Shown here: piece after piece, positions 53,501 through 61,783 of the stretch
Position numbering within the stretch: the first letter of the stretch is position 1
How the letters are laid out: every line of letters begins with the position of its first letter
NCBI GenBank assembly: GCA_031969655.1
Contig: DALYJX010000005.1
Coordinates: forward strand, 33,018-97,017
Length of the DNA: 64,000 bases
Reading direction: 5' to 3'
Origin: Microseira sp003486305
GTDB taxonomy: Bacteria > Cyanobacteriota > Cyanobacteriia > Cyanobacteriales > Aerosakkonemataceae
Position numbers and translations under genes: made by a program
The notes under the pieces: generated by a model
Told to the model about the DNA's origin: nothing
The model's database searches: none
Seen by the model: the letters and a program-made list of their open reading frames with translations, nothing else

Positions 53501-56485
53501 TTGTATTTGATAGAGCCAATCTTTAATCGTTTCTGCCGTTTGCTGTTGTTGATTTTGCTCCATTAACAAGTCCAGCAACTTAGGCAGCAATCTTAACTCA
53601 TCTTCTGAGAGTTTTGCTGTTGTTTCCAACTGCTGAATTAGCTGTCGAGTATCTGCTTGACTCAGAAGTTTAAAATTATTATCTACTTTTAAATGACCGT
53701 TTTCCGGCAATTTAGCCCAATACCGTTGTCGTTGAAACGGATAAGTTGGCAGTTGCAGGCGGCGACGGGGATAATGTTTATCGAAGCCAGACCAGTCTAC
53801 AGGTACTCCACGCACATACAGCGTTGCCAAACTGTGCAGCATTTGTTGCCAATCTTCTCGCCCTGGATACAGACTCGCAAGCCAAAGCAATTGTGCAGAT
53901 TTACTATTATCCTTCAATTGAGAACCCGAAATTGGCAATCCAAAATTGCCTCGACCCATGCCCGATAAAGTTGGCTTTGGGCCAATTTCCAAAAATACTT
54001 CATACCCCTGTTGAAAAAGGGTTTCCATACTGTGGGCAAATTTCACGGCTTCTCGCACGTGACGACACCAATATTCGGGCGTTGCGATTTCTGCTGTTGC
54101 AATTTCTCCCGTCAGATTAGAAATTAACTTGATTTGTGGCAATGAGTAGCTGATTTCTGCGGCTACCCGGTGAAAATCTGCCAGCATTGGCTCCATTAAT
54201 GGAGAATGAAAAGCGTGGGAAACGTTCAATTTTTTGGTTTTGATGCCTTCAGCTTCTAAGGTGGCGATCGCATCCCTAACCCCTTCACGTTTCCCCGAAA
54301 TAACAATACTATGTACCCCATTAATCGCCGCGATTGAAACTTCTTTGGCATAAGGTTTAATAGCAGCATTTACTTGCGCCTCGTTAGCAAACACCGCCAC
54401 CATTTCACCATCTTGGGGCAAAGCTTGCATTAAACGCGCCCTTTCGGCAATTAATTTCAAACCATCTTCGAGACTGAATACTCCTGCTACACAAGCTGCG
54501 ACGTATTCACCCACACTATGACCCATTACCGCAGCGGGTTCTATTCCCCAAGATTTCCATAACTGAAATAGCGCATATTCTAGAGCAAATAAAGCGGGTT
54601 GAGTATAAGCTGTTTCGTCAATTTTGGATTTGGCATTAGACTTTTCCAATAACTCTTGTGGGATAGGCGTCTCGCCTGTCTTTGGCCTGAATTCTTCCAG
54701 AGGTCTATTAAATGATTGATTGTCCGGATAGAGAATTTCCAGTAAGGGTATTTCGAGATAGGAACGCAGAATTTTATCGCATTGTTCGAGCGTTTGGCGG
54801 AAAATCGGTTGGGTTTCATAAAGTTGGCGTCCCATGTCCGCATATTGGGAACCTTGACCTGTAAATAAGAAGGCTATTTTAGGGAATTTCTTGCTAGTAA
54901 CTTGACCGCTTATTAGTCCGGGAGTTTCTTTCCCGGCGGCAAAAGCTTCTAACTGCTGGCGTAATTGTTCCTTAGATTCAGCGACAACAGCTAGACGATG
55001 GTCGAAATGCGATCGCATCGTATTCGCACTAAAACAAATATCCCCTAAACATGCTTCAGAATCAGTTACCAAAAAATCCCGATAAGATACTGCTAAATCC
55101 CTCAAAGCCTCCTCACTTTTTGCCGAAAGAGTCAGCAAGTGAAGAAAACGTTCCAAGTATTTTGGCTCGTTCCCAGGCAGGAGCCTGGGAATGCAGGAAT
55201 CCCCAGGTGCTTCCTCTAAAATTGCATGACAATTAGTACCGCCGAAACCAAACGCACTAATTCCAGCCAAGCGGCTTTCTGTACCCGCCAGCCAAGGCTG
55301 ACATTGAGTTGGAATTGCAAACGTTGTCCCCTCAAAAGAAATATAAGGATTCAACTGTTTTAAGTGCAAGTGAGGCGGAATTTCTCGATGTTGCAGCGCC
55401 AGTACCACCTTAATAACACTCGCAATTCCAGAAGCCGCTTCCAAATGACCTATATTAGTCTTAACAGAACCAAGCCAACAAGGTTGATTTGGCTGACGAT
55501 CTTCCATTAACACAGCTTTTAAAGACTTAAATTCAATCGGATCTCCTAAAGAAGTTCCAGTCCCATGAGTCTCCACATAACTAATTTTATCCGGCGTCAC
55601 CATCGCATTTTTCAAAGCTTGACGAATAACTGCTTGTTGAGAAGGGCCATTCGGGGCTGTCAATCCATTACTTAAACCATCTTGATTAACAGCCGTACCT
55701 TTAACAACCGCTTGAATATTATCCCCATCTCTTAGCGCATCCTCAAGGCGTTTAAGGACAATTACACCGCATCCTTCCCCCCGCACATAACCATCCGCAC
55801 TAGCATCAAAAGTCTTGCAGCGACCATCAGAAGCCATCATCCGCGCATGAGAATAAGTAATAAATGGATCTGGAGAAAGCATCAAACTAACTCCACCCAC
55901 CAAGCATAAATCCGACTCCCCATTCTGCAAACTGCGGCAAGCAAAATGTAACGCCACCAAAGAAGAAGAACAAGCAGTTTCTACTACTACACTCGGCCCC
56001 CGCAAATTGAAAATATACGATAAACGATTGGCGGCAATACTGAGAGTATTACCAGTCCCATCATAAGCATTGACATGGGATAAATCCTGGGCTAGCAATC
56101 GGCAATAATCATAGTTACCTATGCCGATAAAAACCCCCGTTTGACTCCCACTCAGCTTTGACGCTACGATTCCGGCATTTTCTAAAGCTTCCCAAGCTAC
56201 TTCCAAAACTAACCTTTGTTGGGGGTCTGTGCGTTCAACTTCGCGAGGCGAAATCCCAAAAAAGCTCGCATCAAATCGATCCACTTCTTCTAAAAAACCA
56301 CCCCAACGGGTACTAATTTTTCCCGGTTTTCCCGGTTCCGGGTCATAGAATCGATCGATATCCCACCGCTCTTTTGGCATCTCGCTAATCGCATCTACAC
56401 CATTACGCAAAAGCTGCCAAAATGATGCGGGGTTTTTAGCTCCAGGAAATCGACAACCAATGCCAATAATTGCTATAGATTCCAC
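50501..56485 (-). CDS. Type I polyketide synthase: KS-AT-KR-ACP-thioester reductase
   Basis: 1994 residues. KS 1-425 with Cys172 (TACSSS), His307 (ETHGTG) and His347 (NIGHLE). AT about 530-850 with Ser657 (GHSVGE) and HAFH (757-760), the malonyl-specific signature. KR about 990-1410 with TYLITGGLGALG and Tyr1377. ACP with Ser1539 (LGMDSI). C-terminal thioester reductase about 1615-1985 with GATGFLG (1624-1630) and Tyr1782/Lys1786. There is no DH, ER, methyltransferase or TE. It should add one C2 unit, reduce it to a beta-hydroxyl and release the chain as aldehyde or alcohol. The KS-AT linker contains two repeat-derived peptides (about 432-439 and 517-523). It sits in a same-strand series with FAAL, ACP and CylC-like genes. 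Confidence 0.95.
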   Translation of the reverse strand: MESIAIIGIGCRFPGAKNPASFWQLLRNGVDAISEMPKERWDIDRFYDPEPGKPGKISTRWGGFLEEVDRFDASFFGISPREVERTDPQQRLVLEVAWEALENAGIVASKLSGSQTGVFIGIGNYDYCRLLAQDLSHVNAYDGTGNTLSIAANRLSYIFNLRGPSVVVETACSSSLVALHFACRSLQNGESDLCLVGGVSLMLSPDPFITYSHARMMASDGRCKTFDASADGYVRGEGCGVIVLKRLEDALRDGDNIQAVVKGTAVNQDGLSNGLTAPNGPSQQAVIRQALKNAMVTPDKISYVETHGTGTSLGDPIEFKSLKAVLMEDRQPNQPCWLGSVKTNIGHLEAASGIASVIKVVLALQHREIPPHLHLKQLNPYISFEGTTFAIPTQCQPWLAGTESRLAGISAFGFGGTNCHAILEEAPGDSCIPRLLPGNEPKYLERFLHLLTLSAKSEEALRDLAVSYRDFLVTDSEACLGDICFSANTMRSHFDHRLAVVAESKEQLRQQLEAFAAGKETPGLISGQVTSKKFPKIAFLFTGQGSQYADMGRQLYETQPIFRQTLEQCDKILRSYLEIPLLEILYPDNQSFNRPLEEFRPKTGETPIPQELLEKSNAKSKIDETAYTQPALFALEYALFQLWKSWGIEPAAVMGHSVGEYVAACVAGVFSLEDGLKLIAERARLMQALPQDGEMVAVFANEAQVNAAIKPYAKEVSIAAINGVHSIVISGKREGVRDAIATLEAEGIKTKKLNVSHAFHSPLMEPMLADFHRVAAEISYSLPQIKLISNLTGEIATAEIATPEYWCRHVREAVKFAHSMETLFQQGYEVFLEIGPKPTLSGMGRGNFGLPISGSQLKDNSKSAQLLWLASLYPGREDWQQMLHSLATLYVRGVPVDWSGFDKHYPRRRLQLPTYPFQRQRYWAKLPENGHLKVDNNFKLLSQADTRQLIQQLETTAKLSEDELRLLPKLLDLLMEQNQQQQTAETIKDWLYQIQWQPKPRNLTNNEFDKRGSWLIFADRGGFGKTLAKVLQARGDNCILVYAGDTYQNQESGTWSIKPFSPADFERLFQDALANLAQPLLGIIHLWSLDAKSTDDLKIYTLEQAQILGVGSVLYLIHKLGKNISNSQFSPRLWLVTQGAVPVGSSLPNLAQAPLWGLAKVVALEYPELWGGTIDLDKEITEVEAANLLAEIVDSQGEDHLAFRDGQRYVARLVRKQLPESQKLTLQADGTYLITGGLGALGLTVAQWMVERGAKKLVLIGRRGASNRVQKTLSRMEELGAKILVAQADVANEADIRGVLDQIKISMPPLRGIVHAAGVPGYEAIADMTPDRLESVLRPKVIGSWILHQLTQEIKLDFFVSFSSISSVWGSKGQAHYAAANYFLDLLAYYRQKLGLPALSINWGPWAGGGMAVEEFQTWMSRMGIEALQPTQAIASLEYLLGTNCVQTTVANIDWSLFKGLYEARGKRSLLEQIAAQPQKTLAQQSNQRSEILQQLESAAISKRQNILITFLQNEVAKSLKLSQLPDSQQGLFDLGMDSIVAIELVNSIQSQLQVELPVADFLQASNIAALAMLLLKQFNPGNSTLEVTTHVLDLNEEAILDDSIYPETADTEPAQTAAILLTGATGFLGAFLLKELLNQTEADIYCLVRAEDAESGKIKIQKNLKDYSLWEEERSYRIIPVVGNLSQPKLGLSAEKFDKLARKIDVIYHNGAVLNFVYPYSALKPTNVLGTQEILRLACQFKVKPLHYVSTDAVFDSSGYYDKEVTESEPIIHTEGIDLGYTQTKWVAEKLVTIARTRGLPVSIYRPPLIAGDSRTGFWNTDDFTCRFLKGCIQMGSMPNMNCAITIVPVDYVSQAIVYLSQQKQSLGKAFHLNNPHYSSWNQVANWIDEFGYPVRQIAYEAWEAELIETLGSKDNALNGLLPFFLRRWSKEQLTFAELGQRRVKLNCQQTVASLAGTSIICPPVDSKLINTYFSHFIRSGFLESPKVGIGNR
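54918..54936. repeat. Small palindrome inside the PKS KS-AT linker
   Basis: ccggga and tcccgg arms within tattagtccgggagtttctt, similar in sequence to the palindrome at 49121-49147. It encodes about residues 517-523. Confidence 0.5.
55170..55191. repeat. REP unit inserted in frame in the PKS KS-AT linker
   Basis: ttcccaggc (55170-55178) and gcctgggaa (55183-55191) are perfect 9-bp arms of the dispersed cgttcccagg...cctgggaacg family. On the minus strand they encode IPRLLPGNE, about residues 432-440. Confidence 0.85.
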
Positions 56486-56523
56486 GTCAAAACCTCTAAT
56501 TTTAATAATTCCTGCTGTTGCGC

Positions 56524-56770
56524 CTCTCGTTCCCAGGCGTAAGCCCGGAGAACGCAGATCAGTGGGCTGCTGCCTCCAATCTGAGGTTTTATACCAAATC
56601 CGGGTTAACGACCTCTCTTATTCTTATAGACCGCGCAGGCGGTCGAGAGTTTGTGTAGCCGCTTTCTGCGAGTCGTTCGGCATCAAGGGGGTAATAAAAG
56701 CGGATTTAGTATTACTTAAACGAGGCGGAGCCTCTAGGATTTCGTTCCCAGGTTGAACCTGGGAACGAGG
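56524..56770. repeat. REP cluster between CylC-like gene and PKS
   Basis: 297-bp gap holding cgttcccaggcgtaagcccg, gaccgcgcaggcggtc followed by tttgtgtagc, gaggcggagcctc and cgttcccaggttgaacctgg. No gene supported. Confidence 0.85.
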
Positions 56771-56783
56771 AATACCGAAATAT

Positions 56784-58166
56784 TTAAACAATCGACCTAG
56801 AAAACTGCTCAAATGCCTTGATGTTAGTTTGAATCGCTTGGTTAATAGAACCGCCTTTTGCCATGACGCGCATTTCGCGATTCACAGGCCATAAATAATC
56901 AATCGGGTCAAACAGCCGACGCAGATCTGATAACAGACGTTGATGGTATTTAAAAGTTAAATGAAAACCATCATGTTCTTGACACAAGCATTTCTGCAAC
57001 CACTCAATAGCTGCTTGGGAAGACATATTAAACACAGGAGACTGTAACAACCTGTAAAACGAAAGCATGAAACTTTCATCGCTGCGGAATATGGCAGGCA
57101 TACCACCAGAAAGGCCATTTAAACCGACGCTTTGCGCCCGATATATCGTCAGGTTTGCTAAAAATTTTTCGTAGGCTGTTGGTTTTGCAAAGTCCTTGTA
57201 TAAGTCTTGAGCAATCAGTTGAGATGTTGTCGTATGGAACGCTTCATCCAACAGATGGAAATGAGAGACGGCGAGGGGAGATGGAATAAATTCCCCTTTC
57301 TTTTCTAATTCCCTGTAATACAGAGAATAGCGATATTCATAATTCTTGATCAGCATGTTCGCCATAAAGCGCGTGACGTAAAACACGCAGGCTAAGAAAG
57401 GCGAAGTTCCGCAGTTCAAAGTAAAGAATTGTAGCAAAGGTTTGGGTGCTAAATGTCCCAATAAACCAGTCGTTTGAGCGGGAATTGACTCGCCTTTCTC
57501 TTCCAAATCTCTCAAATATTGGGAATAATGGCGTGCTTGATTCTTTAGTAGCACTTTATTGGTGACAAAGCGCAAGGCGGAGTCTTGAAATCCTGACAAA
57601 GGGGAACTTTGCCAGTTAAAGCTAAACAATTGCGATTTCTGTCTGGGTGCTAATCTGCGAGGCGAATCGTTTTTTTTGTAGGATTTCCCCTGGATAGAAG
57701 CATTAAATGCTGCACCTAACAAATCTCGTTTCGTCTTGTAACCAATTGTGTGGAAGGCATGAATGTGGTGACGTTCCTGTGCCGTTTCTAAATCTAACTC
57801 TTGGCAGAGTGTTTCGTAACCGCCAAGGGTGCTAAAAACACCAGCCGTTACCTGATTGTAAAGTACGGCATTTGCTTCTGTGGCAGCAGTTTGATTGTAT
57901 TGAGTCGCCCAATAAAGATGATTGAGCGCCTTTTTTTGGTCAGGGGAAGCTTGTTCGTAAAGAGGAGTTCCGTAAAGCAATGATAGCTCCGGTTCGCTCC
58001 AGTAATAATCTTTGTTGCTGCTGTAGTTGAAGTTTCTATCCAGTGCTTCTATTTTCTCGGTGAAGTCTGATTCTGTGTTGCGTCTATAGTTGATTTCTGA
58101 GAGTTTGATATGCTTCTTTGTTTCGGATTGATTCGATGCTTGAACTGTATTTACCATGACATTCAC
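56784..58166 (-). CDS. CylC-like ferritin-fold dimetal oxygenase/halogenase
   Basis: 460 residues, mostly helical. Two ExxH motifs typical of dimetal-carboxylate enzymes are visible: Glu131-x2-His134 (in AQERHHIHAF) and Glu308-x2-His311 (in LLDEAFHTT), with Glu97 a further candidate ligand. CylC of the cylindrocyclophane pathway chlorinates an unactivated carbon of an ACP-bound fatty acid, and relatives occur beside FAAL and ACP genes, exactly the context here (ACP gene 40 bp upstream). The middle shows a partial internal repeat (YSQYLRDLEEKGESIP versus YSLYYRELEKKGEFIP). Hydroxylation or desaturation instead of chlorination cannot be excluded from sequence. Assignment is by recognised pattern, without alignment. 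Confidence 0.72.
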   Translation of the reverse strand: MNVMVNTVQASNQSETKKHIKLSEINYRRNTESDFTEKIEALDRNFNYSSNKDYYWSEPELSLLYGTPLYEQASPDQKKALNHLYWATQYNQTAATEANAVLYNQVTAGVFSTLGGYETLCQELDLETAQERHHIHAFHTIGYKTKRDLLGAAFNASIQGKSYKKNDSPRRLAPRQKSQLFSFNWQSSPLSGFQDSALRFVTNKVLLKNQARHYSQYLRDLEEKGESIPAQTTGLLGHLAPKPLLQFFTLNCGTSPFLACVFYVTRFMANMLIKNYEYRYSLYYRELEKKGEFIPSPLAVSHFHLLDEAFHTTTSQLIAQDLYKDFAKPTAYEKFLANLTIYRAQSVGLNGLSGGMPAIFRSDESFMLSFYRLLQSPVFNMSSQAAIEWLQKCLCQEHDGFHLTFKYHQRLLSDLRRLFDPIDYLWPVNREMRVMAKGGSINQAIQTNIKAFEQFSRSIV

Positions 58167-58205
58167 CTGATGATAATTGGTCAGCGATCGCTAGCAACTA
58201 AAAAG

Positions 58206-58526
58206 TTACGCCTTGACTTTGAATTCCTCAGCCAAATGCTGAGCTAAAGCCCCAATAGTGGGATAATCGTAAAGTAGAGTAGGATCGATTTTTCTGCCCA
58301 TCCAATCCTCTAAGTCGCCTGTCATACCGACTGCTGCTGAAGAATCTAAACCGTATTGGTCAAAGGGAATTGCGGTATCAACTTCATCCGGGTTAATTTC
58401 TAGCAGTTGAGCTAAATAGGAGACTATCCATGCTTGAATTTCTGCTGCTGTTGGCGGCTGTTTGCCAGTATCATATTTAGCATCCGCAACGGCGGATATT
58501 GTGAGTTCAGGGTTTTTGGTTTCCAT
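58206..58526 (-). CDS. Stand-alone acyl carrier protein
   Basis: 106 residues. After an N-terminal extension of about 25 residues the carrier fold carries Ser62 in YGLDSSAAVGM, the phosphopantetheine site, followed by DPTLLYDYPTIGALAQHLAE. It resembles the ACPs that partner FAAL enzymes in olefin synthase and cylindrocyclophane pathways (CylB type), not housekeeping AcpP. It probably receives the acyl-AMP made by the ligase at 59921-61756 and presents the chain to the CylC-like enzyme. Confidence 0.9.
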   Translation of the reverse strand: METKNPELTISAVADAKYDTGKQPPTAAEIQAWIVSYLAQLLEINPDEVDTAIPFDQYGLDSSAAVGMTGDLEDWMGRKIDPTLLYDYPTIGALAQHLAEEFKVKA

Positions 58527-58690
58527 TGTTTAAAGGTTTATAGTTTTAGCGATCGCTCTGCAATGTCTCTCATCTCCAGCATTATCCAGAGCCTCGCTTT
58601 TTGATAAAGTTTATAAGATGTCAGATGGGCTGGCAATGAACAATTTGTTGATTGGACTAACAAATTTTTAGATTTTGCAGCCTGAATCAA

Positions 58691-59470
58691 TTAGCTGCGG
58701 TGGGCGCTTCTCCAAGCTTGGGGAGTTGTCCCGTGAACTTGGCGAAATTGGCGGAAGAAATGAACCTGATGCTGATAGCCTACCTTAGCAGCAATCTGCC
58801 CTACTACCTGGTCAGTTTCTAGCAGCAAATAACGCGCTGCTGCCATTCTACGCTGGATTATCCAACGTTGCACGGTTTGTCCTGTTTGGCGTCGGATCAG
58901 ATTCGTTAAATAAGCAGGGGAATAACCAACAGCTTGCGCCACATCTCCCAAAGCAATTGGTCGGTGATAATTAGCCTCAATAAAGCGGAAAACTTCGCAC
59001 AAGTGGGGGTCGGATGGCAAAATTGGTTCGGGGTTACTCGAAGAAGTTACAGTGGGTTCTCGCACTGACTGGGACTGTTTAGCATACCATTGGGTCAGGA
59101 GGCGTTGTCTTTCTAATTGGGTGGCGATCGCTTTCAATAATTCCTCTAACGTGCAAGGCTTGGTAATATAATCATTCGCTCCCAATTCCATCGCTTTGCG
59201 GTATTCAATTCGCTTTCCCTGACCCGTAACAAAAATGAACGGGATAATTGCCGTAACCGGATTCTGGCGCAACTTAATCAAAACACCATAACCATCGAGT
59301 TTCGGTAGCGCAATTTCGCTAATTATTAAATCAGGTAACTCTTCCTGCGCCAACTCGATACCAACTCTACCGTTTTCAGCACCGATTGTATGGAACCCTT
59401 CAGCTTTCAGACCTTCTAGAAACAGATTCCGAATATCTGCTTGAGCTTCGATCGCTAGAATTTTTTTCAC
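58691..59470 (-). CDS. AraC-family response regulator with a degenerate receiver
   Basis: 259 residues. Receiver domain about 1-120: the phosphoacceptor position reads LIISEIALPKLDG, so Glu52 stands in place of Asp, and the acidic pair near the start is weakened (ILAIEAQADIRNL). The Thr (FVTGQG) and Lys (ITKPC) are present. A linker (130-155) leads to an AraC-type DNA-binding domain with two HTHs (IALGDVAQAVGYSPAYLTNL and VVGQIAAKVGYQHQVHFFRQ). It lies within the biosynthetic series between FAAL and ACP and is a candidate pathway regulator, perhaps constitutive or ligand-gated instead of phosphorylated. Confidence 0.88.
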   Translation of the reverse strand: MKKILAIEAQADIRNLFLEGLKAEGFHTIGAENGRVGIELAQEELPDLIISEIALPKLDGYGVLIKLRQNPVTAIIPFIFVTGQGKRIEYRKAMELGANDYITKPCTLEELLKAIATQLERQRLLTQWYAKQSQSVREPTVTSSSNPEPILPSDPHLCEVFRFIEANYHRPIALGDVAQAVGYSPAYLTNLIRRQTGQTVQRWIIQRRMAAARYLLLETDQVVGQIAAKVGYQHQVHFFRQFRQVHGTTPQAWRSAHRS

Positions 59471-59570
59471 TGTTTCGCCTCTAACTATTCCTAACTTGTA
59501 GGGTGCGTTAGTGAAACGTAACGCACCAACACCCGATGAATGGTGCGTTACTCTGCCAGGACTTTCTTTT

Positions 59571-59915
59571 CCCTCGTTTCCAGGTTTTCCCTCGTTTCCA
59601 GGTTTTCCCTCGTTTCCAGGTTCTACCTTTCCCTCGTTTCCAGGTTCTACCTTTCCCTCGTTTCCAGGTTCTACCTTTCCCTNNNNNNNNNNNNNNNNNN
59701 NNNNNNNNNNNNNNNNNNNNNNNNNNNNNNNNNNNNNNNNNNNNNNNNNNNNNNNNNNNNNNNNNNNNNNNNNNNNNNNNNNCGTTTCCAGGTTCTACCT
59801 GGAAATGCTGACTTTTGGAGGCTCTGCCTCCTTGAGACGGGAGGCAGAGCCTCCCATATTCCATTCCAAGGCAAGAGCCTTGGAACGAGGTAGGAACGAG
59901 GTAGGAACGAGGTAG
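59571..59915. repeat. REP-derived minisatellite flanking an assembly gap
   Basis: ccctcgtttccagg units spaced 18 bp (59571, 59589, 59607), then 24 bp (59631, 59655, 59679), run into the N gap. After it come ggttctacctggaaa, a gaggctctgcctcc/ggaggcagagcctc pair, ccaaggcaagagccttgg, and three gaacgaggtag units at about 59883-59915. No gene is visible in 59471-59920, but the gap length is unknown. Confidence 0.88.
59683..59782. other. Assembly gap of 100 N
   Basis: Exactly 100 Ns inside the minisatellite. Real size unknown; a gene between FAAL and the regulator could be missing. Confidence 0.99.
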
Positions 59916-59920
59916 GATAG

Positions 59921-61756
59921 CTATACCTGCTTGGCAACTGATAGTTTTTCTAACAAGGAATTAACCTCAGCTTCTAGATGCAGAAACTTAGTTTTGCCTT
60001 GAGGATTTTCGCTCCAATCTTCGACAACATTCAAACTACCAGTGAGAAATCCAGCCCGACAAGCATGGCGCTGAATCTTACCGCTGGAAGTCTTAGGAAT
60101 ACTCCCAGTTTTAACCAGTACCGCAGCATAAACCTGTAAAGCGTGTTCCGCCGCCACCGCTTGACGAATTGTTCCAACTATTTCATTTACATTCAATTTC
60201 CGCAGATAAGTCCGCTCTACTTCTTGAACAATTACCAGTTTTTCTTCGCCCTTTACTTCCACCGCAAATGCTGCTCCAAAACCAGGGCGCAACGCTGGAT
60301 GACTTTTCTCAACTGTCAGTTCAATATCCTGGGGATAGTGGTTTTGTCCCCGGATAATAATTACATCTTTAATTCGCCCGGTGACAAATAACTCGCCTTC
60401 TTGCAAAAATCCCAAGTCGCCGGTACGCAAAAACGGCCCTTCCCCTGTGTCTGCGAGGTAGGCATTAAAAGCCTGTTCTGTTTCTTCAGGTCGATTCCAA
60501 TAACCTTGCGCTACACTCGCACCCGATACCCAAATTTCTCCCACTTTATCAGCCGGACAAGCGGTTAACGTTTCGGGGTCAACAATGAGAATTTTATGGT
60601 CTAAAAAAGTTTGACCGCAACCTACAATTGCTCGCGTACCTTCTTGCTCGCGAACCATTTTGAGCGATCGGTTGCGTTCAAGTGATTCCCCATCTATTTG
60701 ACTAATAATCGGTGCAACTTTTCTTTTACTTCCAGAAACCATCAACGTTGTTTCAGCCATGCCGTAGCAAGGGTGAAATGCCTCTTTTTGAAAGCCGCAA
60801 TCCGCGAAAGTACGAGCAAACATTTCGAGAGTTTCGGCACGGACGGGTTCGGCTCCGGTGAAAGCTACTTCCCAGCTACTGAGATCGAGACTAGCTCTTT
60901 GTTCGGGAGCGATCTTATTAATACAAAGGTCGTAGGCAAAGTTAGGGCCGCCGCTCGTGGTAACTTTGTAGCGGGAAATTGCTTGTAACCAACGAAAAGG
61001 CTTTTGCATAAACGCTAATGCTGGCATCAAAATCATCGGCGCACCGACATAAAGCGGTTCCAAAATTCCGCCAATTAATCCCATATCGTGGTAGGGTGGC
61101 AACCAGCTAACGCCTTGACTTTTGGGTGTGTCGGCGAAACTTTGATGGATAATCCCACAATTATGCCAAAGGTTGCGGTGACTCACCATTACACCTTTGG
61201 GCGTACCTGTAGAACCTGATGTGTACTGAAGAAACGCTAGGGTATTTTCGTTCAAGTTTGGTTCTTGCCATGTTTCTGCAAGATTGGTGGAAATGTTATC
61301 TGTTGTTAACAAACGCAAGTTAGTTAATTCAGATTCTTGCAGGCGCTGTTTGATGTTGTCCGATAGGAAGGTAGTGGTGAGTGCTAAAGTTGCTCCCGAA
61401 GATGTTGCGATCGCTTGCAATCTCGACATATTTTGATTCGGTCGCGGTGGATAAGCAGGCACGGCTATAACCTTGGCGTACAAGCACCCAAAAAACGCTG
61501 CAATAAACTCCAATCCTGGCGGGTAAAGCAGCATCGCACGACAATCAGCCGCATATATGCTTTGAAGATGATATGCGATCGCTCGTGCTTGTAGATCCAA
61601 TTCTCGATAAGTCACCCTCCCCGCTTCTATTTCCCCATCCTGCAAAAATGTATAAGCCGTTTTATCTGGCTGATTTTGCGCTCTGTACCTCAGCAAACTT
61701 ACCAAATTCGCCTCTTCATTCCCGATACCCGTCGCATCATTCAAATATGCAATCAT
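59921..61756 (-). CDS. Fatty acyl-AMP ligase (FAAL)
   Basis: Activates a free fatty acid as acyl-adenylate and hands it to an ACP. About 611 residues from the ATG at 61756 (preceded by gtggag six bases upstream); a TTG at 61783 adds nine. Counted from the TTG, the AMP-binding motif YTSGSTGTPKG is at 187-197, followed by SWLPPYHDMGLIGGILEP, HPCYGMAETTL, LRTGDLGFL, GRIKDVIIIRGQNHYPQDIE and the late Lys in PKTSSGKIQRH. The FAAL-type sequence (ligation to ACP, not CoA) and the nearby ACP gene agree. It is the first biosynthetic gene of the minus-strand cluster. Confidence 0.93.
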   Translation of the reverse strand: MIAYLNDATGIGNEEANLVSLLRYRAQNQPDKTAYTFLQDGEIEAGRVTYRELDLQARAIAYHLQSIYAADCRAMLLYPPGLEFIAAFFGCLYAKVIAVPAYPPRPNQNMSRLQAIATSSGATLALTTTFLSDNIKQRLQESELTNLRLLTTDNISTNLAETWQEPNLNENTLAFLQYTSGSTGTPKGVMVSHRNLWHNCGIIHQSFADTPKSQGVSWLPPYHDMGLIGGILEPLYVGAPMILMPALAFMQKPFRWLQAISRYKVTTSGGPNFAYDLCINKIAPEQRASLDLSSWEVAFTGAEPVRAETLEMFARTFADCGFQKEAFHPCYGMAETTLMVSGSKRKVAPIISQIDGESLERNRSLKMVREQEGTRAIVGCGQTFLDHKILIVDPETLTACPADKVGEIWVSGASVAQGYWNRPEETEQAFNAYLADTGEGPFLRTGDLGFLQEGELFVTGRIKDVIIIRGQNHYPQDIELTVEKSHPALRPGFGAAFAVEVKGEEKLVIVQEVERTYLRKLNVNEIVGTIRQAVAAEHALQVYAAVLVKTGSIPKTSSGKIQRHACRAGFLTGSLNVVEDWSENPQGKTKFLHLEAEVNSLLEKLSVAKQV

Positions 61757-61783
61757 TTCAGTCTCCACGCTTTGTAATTCCAA

